From Trogon surrucura (lineage: Eukaryota > Chordata > Aves > Trogoniformes > Trogonidae), in assembly GCA_020746105.1 (NCBI GenBank), contig JAJGST010000081.1, positions 1-64,000 of the forward strand: a DNA stretch of 64,000 nucleotides, written 5' to 3'. A program made the position numbers and the translations under genes. The stretch's first letter is position 1. Each line of letters opens with the position of its first letter. Below the pieces are notes generated by a model. It ran no database searches. It saw only the letters and a program-made list of their open reading frames with translations, and was not told where the DNA came from. Below, piece after piece: positions 58,159 through 64,000 of this stretch.

Positions 58159-58509
58159 TTATCCACCCCTTATTCTATACCATCTGCGTCATGCTCAGAT
58201 CTTACACTTTACAATTATCATTCGCTTAATCTATATACTCGACTTCCGGTATAGCCTTTGAATTCATGGCTTCAAGGTTCCATTCGTTGTAACAGTTCTC
58301 TAGGGTAGGAGGGAATGGTGCTTGATTGTGGTAATACTTCATCCAGAACTCACGCTGTATTTTTCATGGTCTGTGTCCACGGTCTGAAGCTTGAAAACCG
58401 TCGTCTTAGGGAAGTCACTGGGTGCCACCTCAGGTTCCCTTATCGCTGTCCTTCCCTCGTTTTCATCGTAGTCTCTCCTTTGTTGGTCTGGGTCGTTCTT
58501 ACTGTAATA

Positions 58510-59631
58510 TTAATCGACATGACACATAATAACCGCAGCAGTGATGACAAACATTGGCAGAGTAATTTGTGAGTTAACATCACATGATTTAGTCCACTGG
58601 CTATTCTCTCCCAAAGTTGAATGTCCTTGGGGTACACACCGAACATCCCCATCCTTCTGCATCACCCACCAGGTACACCCAGGTCCCTGAGCAAAAGCAA
58701 CCCCACGGATGGGTTTGCCTTTGCCTGAGGCAGGGCTAGCCCATACTGTCTTCCCCAACATGTTCCTCAGATGCACAACAGGGACTTTATATCCATCCAC
58801 AGTAGGTGGGAGTTTTGACTGGGCAGGCCCGGGTCGATTGGAAGATCCTCTATTGTTGACTAACCATGTGGCTTTTGCTAAATTTGTGTCCCAGTGTTTG
58901 AAAGTTCCATCACTCATTACTCTCAGTGTACTCTTTCGCAGCCCATTGTGCCGTTCCACCTTTCCAGAGGCTGGTGCATGATATGGGATGTGGTACACCC
59001 GCTCAATGCCGTGCTCTTTGGCCCAGGTGTCAATGAGGCTGTTCCGGAAATGAGTCCCATTATCCGACTCAATCCTCTCCGGAGTGCCGTGTCGCCACAG
59101 TACCTGCTTTTCAAGGCCCAAGATGGTGCTCCGAGCAGTGGCGTGGGGCACAGCGTATGTCTCCAGCCATCCGGTGGTCGTCTCCACCACTGTGAGTACA
59201 TGGTGTGTGCCTTGACGGGTTGGTGGGAGCGTAATATAGTCAACCTGCCACGCCTCCCCATCTCTGTATTTCATCCATCGCCCTCCATACCACAAAGGCT
59301 TTGCCCGCTTGGCCTGCTTGATTGTAGCACACGTTTCACATTCATGGATAACCTGTGAGATAGCATCCATGGTCAGGTCCACCCCTCGATCATGAGCCCA
59401 TCTGGGTGTCACATCCCTTCCCTGATGGCCGGAGGAGTCATGGGCCCACCGAGCTGTGAACAATTCACCCTTGTGCTGCCAGTCCAAGTCCACCTGAGAC
59501 ACCTGGATCTTAACAGCCCGATCTACCTGCTGGTTGTATAGGTGCTCTTCTGTGGCTCGATTCTTGGGTAGGCATCTACATGACGTACTTTCACAACCAG
59601 GTTCTCCACCTGGGCAGCAATATCCCGCCAC
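58510..59631 (-). CDS. pol: Right ERV integrase
   Basis: An open frame of about 373 codons. It shows the zinc-binding HHCC module (HDSSGHQG ... CETC), the catalytic core with first Asp in WQVDYITL, second Asp in ESDNGTHF and Glu in GKVERHNGL, and a C-terminal DNA-binding region. The triad is complete. It is in a different frame from the RNase H segment upstream because of a one-base indel near 59,570, so it is not expressed as part of one Pol without repair. The frame ends with a hydrophobic run (PMFVITAAVIM) before the stop. Confidence 0.85.
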   Translation of the reverse strand: MAGYCCPGGEPGCESTSCRCLPKNRATEEHLYNQQVDRAVKIQVSQVDLDWQHKGELFTARWAHDSSGHQGRDVTPRWAHDRGVDLTMDAISQVIHECETCATIKQAKRAKPLWYGGRWMKYRDGEAWQVDYITLPPTRQGTHHVLTVVETTTGWLETYAVPHATARSTILGLEKQVLWRHGTPERIESDNGTHFRNSLIDTWAKEHGIERVYHIPYHAPASGKVERHNGLRKSTLRVMSDGTFKHWDTNLAKATWLVNNRGSSNRPGPAQSKLPPTVDGYKVPVVHLRNMLGKTVWASPASGKGKPIRGVAFAQGPGCTWWVMQKDGDVRCVPQGHSTLGENSQWTKSCDVNSQITLPMFVITAAVIMCHVD

Positions 59632-59960
59632 AGTTCAGCAGCCCACATAGGCCTGCCCCTGCGTTGCCAGTCATTCTGCTTCCATTGCTGTAACCACCCC
59701 CACAGAGCATTTGCCACCATCCACGAGTCAGTGTAGAGATAGAGCACTGGCCACTTTTCCCGCTCACCAGTATCTAAAGCCACTTGAATGGCTTTTACCT
59801 CTGCAAATTGACTCGATTCACCCTCCCCTTCAGTGGCTTGGGCAACTTGCCGTGTGGGGCTCCACACAGCAGCCTTCCACCTGCGATGCTTTCCCACAAT
59901 GCAACAGGACCCACCAGTGAACAGAGCGTACTACTTCTCATTCTCCGGTAATTCGTTATA
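59523..59960 (-). pseudogene. Right ERV RNase H remnant
   Basis: In the same frame as PR-RT but cut off by TGA (59,961-59,963) and a second stop, TAG, about 10 codons further on. The first catalytic Asp position reads Gly (FTGGSC), while the later YTDSW Asp is kept. Frame is lost to the integrase by an indel near 59,570. This is a direct sign of decay in the enzyme. Confidence 0.75.
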
Positions 59961-61775
59961 TCATGGGGCCTCTTCCGCACGTTTCACTTCCTCCTGCTGC
60001 AACACTCCCAAGTCCTTGCTTTCTGGCCAGTGTGTAATTGCCTCCAGAATTCCTGGTCGATGAGGGTTCCCCATTCGGGCCCGTTGTGTGAGCAGTGCCA
60101 TCCATTTACTCCACGTGGCATCAGTTGCATGATGTGTAGATGAGGCCCTCCCTCCGAACATCCAGCCCAAAACTGGAACTCGGGGTACTAAAAGGAGCGG
60201 TGCCTCAGTACCAATTACTTCTGAGGCAGCTCGGACTCCTTCATACGCTGCCAGGATCTCCTTCTCAGTGAGAGTGTAGCGGGACTCAGATCCTCTGTAT
60301 ACCCGACTCCAAAACCCTAAGGGTTGGCCTCGGGTCTCCCCTGGTGCCCTCTGCCAGAGACTCCAGTCAGGGCCGTTCTGCCCAGCTGCAGTGTAAAGCG
60401 CGTTTTGAACATCTTGTCCTGTCCGGACTGGCCCAAGAGATACTGCACAAACAATCTCTTGTTTTATCTGCTCAAAGGCTTGTTGCTGTTCAGGACCCCA
60501 TTTAAAATCGTTCTTCTTCTGGGTCACCTGGAAAAGAGGCCTCACAATCTGGCTGTAACTTGGGATGTGCATCCTCCAAAACCCCACTGCTCCTAAGAAT
60601 GCCTGTGTCTCCTTCTTACTAGTTGGTGGAGACATCGCTGCTATCTTGTTAATCACACCCATGGGAATCTGGCGGGGTCCATCTTGCCACTTCACTCCCA
60701 AAAACTGGATCTCCTGCGCAGGCCCTTTTACCTTACTACGTTTTTTGGCAAAACCGGTTTTCAGGAGGATTTGAATTATCTTCCTCCCTTTCTCAAAAAC
60801 TTCTTCCGCTGTATTGCCCCATACAATAATATCATCAATGTACTGCAGGTGTTCTGGAGCTTCCCCCTGTTCCAGTGCAGCATGGATTAGCCTGTGGCAA
60901 ATGGTGGGGCTATGTTTCCACCCCTGGGGCAGTCGATGCCAAGTGTACTGGATGCCCCTCCAAGTAAAGGCAAACTGTGGCCTGCACTCTGCTGCCAGAG
61001 GGATCGAGAAAAACACATTGGCGATATCAATGCTGGCAGACCATTTGGCAGCCTTCGATTCCAGCTCACATTGAAGCTCGAGCATGTCTGGCACGGCAGC
61101 ACTCAGTGGCGGCGTAACTTCATTCAAGCCACGATAATCCACTGTTAGTCTCCATTCCCCGTTAGATTTCTGCACTGGCCATATGGGGCTGTTAAAGGGT
61201 GAGCGAATTTTGCTAATAACCCCTTGGTTCTCCAGCTGACGGATCAGCTTATGAACGGGAACCAGGGAGTCTCGGTTGGTGCGGTATTGCCGCCGATGCA
61301 CCGTGGAGTTAGCAATTGGTACCTGTTGTTCTTCAGCTCTCAACAAACCCACCACAGAAGGGTCCTCTGAGAGACCAGGCAACGTGGACAACTGTTTAAT
61401 TTCCTCTGCCTCCAAAGCAGCTATGCCAAAGGCCCACCGGTACCCCTTTGGATCCTTGAAGTACCCGCTCCTGAGGAAGTCTATACCAAGAATGCACGGA
61501 GCATCTGGGCCGGTCACAACAGGGTGTTTATGCCACTCATTGCCAGTCAGACTTACTTCAGCTTCCAATACAGTCAGTTGCTGAGACGCCCCTGTCACCC
61601 CGGAAATACAGATGGGTTCTACCCCTCTATATCCTGATGGCATCAAAGTACATTGTGCACCTGTGTCTGTTAGAGCCTTGTATTCCCGTGGAGCTGACGT
61701 GCCAGGCCATCGGATCCACACAGTCCAGTAGACCCGATTGTCCCTCTCCTCCGCCTGGCTGGAGGCAGGGCGCCT
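59961..61775 (-). CDS. pol: Right ERV protease and reverse transcriptase
   Basis: Open from the codon after the gag TAG to TGA at 59,961. Protease motif LTDTGAQ near the start; LPQGWKHSPT and the catalytic box QYIDDIIVWG in the reverse transcriptase; connection domain with LTEKEILAAYEG. It lies in the same frame as gag, so it would be made by stop-codon readthrough. No own ATG is evident (GTG at 61,721). The polymerase motifs look intact; loss of RNase H follows. Confidence 0.88.
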   Translation of the reverse strand, partial: RRPASSQAEERDNRVYWTVWIRWPGTSAPREYKALTDTGAQCTLMPSGYRGVEPICISGVTGASQQLTVLEAEVSLTGNEWHKHPVVTGPDAPCILGIDFLRSGYFKDPKGYRWAFGIAALEAEEIKQLSTLPGLSEDPSVVGLLRAEEQQVPIANSTVHRRQYRTNRDSLVPVHKLIRQLENQGVISKIRSPFNSPIWPVQKSNGEWRLTVDYRGLNEVTPPLSAAVPDMLELQCELESKAAKWSASIDIANVFFSIPLAAECRPQFAFTWRGIQYTWHRLPQGWKHSPTICHRLIHAALEQGEAPEHLQYIDDIIVWGNTAEEVFEKGRKIIQILLKTGFAKKRSKVKGPAQEIQFLGVKWQDGPRQIPMGVINKIAAMSPPTSKKETQAFLGAVGFWRMHIPSYSQIVRPLFQVTQKKNDFKWGPEQQQAFEQIKQEIVCAVSLGPVRTGQDVQNALYTAAGQNGPDWSLWQRAPGETRGQPLGFWSRVYRGSESRYTLTEKEILAAYEGVRAASEVIGTEAPLLLVPRVPVLGWMFGGRASSTHHATDATWSKWMALLTQRARMGNPHRPGILEAITHWPESKDLGVLQQEEVKRAEEAP

Positions 61776-63224
61776 CTATTCTCGATCGGAGTCACTCACT
61801 TCTGGTGAGTATGACTCAGAGGTTCCTTCAAGAGCATCAGAGTCAAAATCTGTTTTCCTGTTTCGTTTGGAGGGCTTTCCACTGGAAACTGGGGCAATAC
61901 TCTTCTTATGATGATCCTTCTTCTTTGCTACTTCCTTTCGCAACTCATGTACACGTTCATCTAGGACTGAAGTTGGTTCTCCATCCCACTTCCTCATGTT
62001 CTCTCCATGGTCACGGAGGTAAAACCACAGAGTATTCCGGCGTGTTTGTTTTCCCTGTTCTCTCTCTTGATCGGGGGAGTGCCCAGTCCTAACAGCTGAG
62101 ACACGTGCCCGTGTGGGTGTAGAGCAGGACATATCCACTTTGAGCTGCTGGAACTCCCGGGACAGTTCTTCCACGGCGGAAACACAAGCCTGTAGGGATG
62201 AGGACAGACTTCCTTCGTAATGCCGGAGCCGGCGAGCCAGTGGATGAACAGTTTGTCCCTCACCTTCTCTCCAGGATAGCACTGCCAACGAGTTTGAGTA
62301 TGTTTGCGGTGCACTTCGTAGGAACTTCCGCCACATGCCTTGTGTGCATCGGACTTCATCTGGATCAGTGGGTGACTGCTCGTTATCTGGATTATTATAG
62401 ATCACCTCCAGCACAGCCAGTTCCCTCAGGTACCGGATACCTCTCTCCATTGAGGTCCATTTACCTGGGTGGCATGCAACATCTTCCTTGAGGAGGTAAC
62501 TTTCCCTCATGCCTGACAGAAGGTGCTTCCAGAGGCTGAGGGTTTGTGTCTGCCTCCCAAGCACTTTGTCAACGCCCCCTTCCCTAGAGAGGGATCCCAG
62601 CTGTTTGGCTTCTTTACCCTCCAGTTCCAGGCTACCGGCTCCACTGTCCCAGCATCGGAGCAGCCAGGTAATAATGTGCTCACCTGGATGGCGGCCAAAG
62701 TCCTTTCGCATGTCTCGCAGCTCACTGAGAGATAGAGACCGGGTGATTATCTCTGGCTCTACCTCCTCTTCTTGTTCTCGTGATGGCCCTGCTTCATTTT
62801 CATCCCTCACCAAGCGAACCGATTTCTTCGTGTACTTCTTCTTCTGTACTGGAGCAACCGATACTGGCACAGGCTCGTTTTCCAGTTCAGCCGCAGCGCC
62901 TGCCACAGGGGTCGCAGCAGCCGCAGCGTTCGTTGCAGAGACTGGAACAGCCACACCATCTACTGGTTTGTCTTCAGGTCCAGAGGCCTCCTCTTCCCCT
63001 TGGGAATAATGGGCGACATTGAAAATGGCTCGGTAGGCATGGGCCAGGCCCCAGCACACAGCAGTGATTTGGACTTCTTTGGAGTGGCCAGGCTGACAGC
63101 ATAGCTTCTCCAAATACTCTGCTAGTTTCCTAGGAATCTGTATATGTTCAGGGGTGAAATTCCAAAACACTGGAGATGACCATTGTCTAGGAGCTTGCCC
63201 ATCTTCTCCCACACACCTTGCCAC
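61776..63224 (-). CDS. gag: Right ERV gag
   Basis: A 482-codon open frame from a GTG at 63,224 (no ATG there; in-frame TAA lies three codons upstream) to TAG at 61,776. N-terminal part: helical, with HIQIPRKLAEYLEKL. Middle: Ala/Pro/Val linker, then an acidic-basic segment. C-terminal half: capsid-like, with LSELRDMRKDFGRHPGEHI and LRYLRELAVLEVIYN-type helices, then a basic tail with KKKDHHKKS. No zinc knuckle seen, as is common in ERVL gag. Translation start is uncertain: GTG, frameshift or reinitiation from the preceding ORF. Confidence 0.8.
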   Translation of the reverse strand: MARCVGEDGQAPRQWSSPVFWNFTPEHIQIPRKLAEYLEKLCCQPGHSKEVQITAVCWGLAHAYRAIFNVAHYSQGEEEASGPEDKPVDGVAVPVSATNAAAAATPVAGAAAELENEPVPVSVAPVQKKKYTKKSVRLVRDENEAGPSREQEEEVEPEIITRSLSLSELRDMRKDFGRHPGEHIITWLLRCWDSGAGSLELEGKEAKQLGSLSREGGVDKVLGRQTQTLSLWKHLLSGMRESYLLKEDVACHPGKWTSMERGIRYLRELAVLEVIYNNPDNEQSPTDPDEVRCTQGMWRKFLRSAPQTYSNSLAVLSWREGEGQTVHPLARRLRHYEGSLSSSLQACVSAVEELSREFQQLKVDMSCSTPTRARVSAVRTGHSPDQEREQGKQTRRNTLWFYLRDHGENMRKWDGEPTSVLDERVHELRKEVAKKKDHHKKSIAPVSSGKPSKRNRKTDFDSDALEGTSESYSPEVSDSDRE

Positions 63225-63226
63225 TC

Positions 63227-63703
63227 CTAGTTATCTGGCTTCAGGACAGGTCTCTGGTTGGTATCCTTAGAAAATTTTGGTGTGACCCCGAGCAAGATCT
63301 GGCACACATTCAGGAGACACAGGACAAAAACCAGGAGACACAGGACGAGAACCATGCTGGATTGGGTATTCCAAGAATATTCAAAGTTTTCAAAAACTGT
63401 TGTGATCAGCTTGAAGGACAAACGGGAGAGAACATTCTCCTCTGCTTCCCCTATAGATTCGGTGCCGTTACCAATGAATTCAGAGAGGAGGCGCCCAAGG
63501 CATGGGAATGACAATAGTGCCTCATACAAATACCAGCTTACCCTCATGGCCAGTGATACAATCATATTATAAGCTGTCAACACCCCGTACAAAAGAATCA
63601 TACTTTTGATCCCTTTTCCACAGTTGATAAATAATATCGCAGCAAATATATAGGATACATAAGGATTCAGCCAATGCCACAGTGTAAATAAATAAATCAA
63701 CAT
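63227..63703 (-). CDS. Pre-gag ORF of the right ERV, predicted multi-pass membrane protein
   Basis: 158 codons from ATG 63,703 to TAG 63,227, lying between the primer-binding site and gag and ending 2 nt before the gag GTG. Three hydrophobic segments are visible: residues 1-28 (MLIYLFTLW ... AAILF), about 34-55 (SMILLYGVLTAYNMIVSLAM) and about 118-142 (MVLVLCLLVFVLCLLNVCQI). It has one NGT sequon between segments. Nothing like it belongs to the standard gag-pol layout. I do not recognise it; it may be a captured or lineage-specific accessory gene. Confidence 0.55.
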   Translation of the reverse strand: MLIYLFTLWHWLNPYVSYIFAAILFINCGKGIKSMILLYGVLTAYNMIVSLAMRVSWYLYEALLSFPCLGRLLSEFIGNGTESIGEAEENVLSRLSFKLITTVFENFEYSWNTQSSMVLVLCLLVFVLCLLNVCQILLGVTPKFSKDTNQRPVLKPDN

Positions 63704-63802
63704 TATGACCACCAACTACTTGACTAATGTGCAAAAAATCAGTCTAACAAAATTCTGTTTTGAACACCCCTTTGTTAAATCTGCTGCTATCTCAAACCCC
63801 TG

Positions 63803-63820
63803 GCCCCACGTTGGGCGCCA
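63803..63820 (-). other. Primer-binding site, tRNA-Lys1,2 type
   Basis: The minus strand reads TGGCGCCCAACGTGGGGC, an exact match to the tRNA-Lys1,2 PBS as known from several retrovirus groups. It lies 8 nt inside the LTR edge. Confidence 0.88.
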
Positions 63821-63828
63821 AAAGTTGT

Positions 63829-64000
63829 TGTGGTTTAAGCCGAGTGACTGGCGGAGAGAGACAAAGAACCACGTGGTCGCTCTCTCACTCGCTCACCCCT
63901 GCCGGGAGTGAGGGGAAGAGCCCGGAGAGAGCAGGAGGCTCGTAGGGTTGAGATAAAAACAGTTTGTTTTAATGGTGAACATAAATGATAACGATAACAG
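63829..64000 (-). repeat. 5' LTR of the right provirus, partial
   Basis: The U5/R part ending AGCCGAGTGACTGG... matches the 3' LTR in order but with many substitutions and indels in the compared 170 bp. The rest lies past the window end. Confidence 0.8.

Larger units (their letters stand above)
57760..64000 (-). mobile_element. Right endogenous retrovirus (ERVL-like), nearly complete, 5' LTR truncated by the window end
   Basis: A minus-strand provirus: 5' LTR (63,829 onward), PBS, pre-gag ORF, gag, PR-RT, RNase H, integrase, polypurine-like AGAATAAGGGGTGG, 3' LTR. Only about 350 bp separate the integrase stop from the 3' LTR, so there is no env. Lack of env, YIDD, and gag without zinc knuckles fit class III ERVL; the tRNA-Lys1,2 primer site is also shared with some other retroviruses. 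Confidence 0.9.

Noticed and set aside
58165..58510. A short env gene in the right ERV
   Set aside because: Only about 350 bp remain between the integrase stop and the 3' LTR, with no signal peptide or furin-type motif.
1..64000. tRNA, rRNA or snRNA genes
   Set aside because: I looked for cloverleaf-type A/B boxes and recognisable rRNA or snRNA phrases and saw none; the only tRNA-like matches are the two retroviral primer sites.

Overview
This looks like bird nuclear DNA, probably from a songbird or another neoavian. The evidence is CR1 LINE fragments with octamer-type 3' tails (ATTCTGTG), ERVL-like proviruses and solo LTRs of avian type, and a spliced gene of the PHF7/G2E3 PHD-finger family. 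There is nothing prokaryotic here. The high retrovirus load and the large palindrome would suit a W chromosome or another non-recombining or germline-restricted chromosome, but that placement is inference.

The window is dominated by one large palindrome. The left arm (about 4,363-26,382) is repeated in inverted orientation as the right arm (about 35,143-56,297). In the stretches I sampled by eye, the arms differ by only about 1-3 percent. An 8.8 kb spacer (26,383-35,142) lies between them. The outer breakpoint falls inside the 5' LTR of the left provirus. The inner breakpoint lies about 33 bp from a solo LTR. The arms have diverged by discrete events: a folded, inverted LTR insertion on the left only (22,095-23,876), a solo LTR and a CR1 copy on the right only (52,497-53,322 and about 43,059-43,464), a 45 bp tandem duplication on the right, and a 340 bp loss in the right CpG island.

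The spacer carries the best gene in the window, a PHF7-like zinc-finger gene at about 30,780-34,093. Its nine coding exons join into an intact 532-codon frame ending in an Arg/Ser-rich tail built from 198 bp repeats. An array of TGATGTCAC motifs lies just upstream and an AATAAA signal just downstream. The rest of the spacer is CR1 and LTR debris.

Each arm holds a CpG island and a candidate gene of unknown identity ('gene A'), whose short exons keep compatible splice phases. The right copy is open in every recognisable exon. The left copy has two nonsense codons but keeps the full CpG island. A second candidate ('gene B', 226 codons, two exons) is open in both arms.

Two minus-strand proviruses flank the palindrome. 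The left one (1-4,514) has a tRNA-Ser type primer site, and gag is followed by a -1 slippery heptamer and pro-pol with an internal deletion. The right one (57,760 to beyond 64,000) has a tRNA-Lys1,2 primer site, an extra membrane-protein ORF ahead of gag, gag and pol in one frame separated by a TAG, a damaged RNase H, an integrase with its full catalytic triad, and no room for env.
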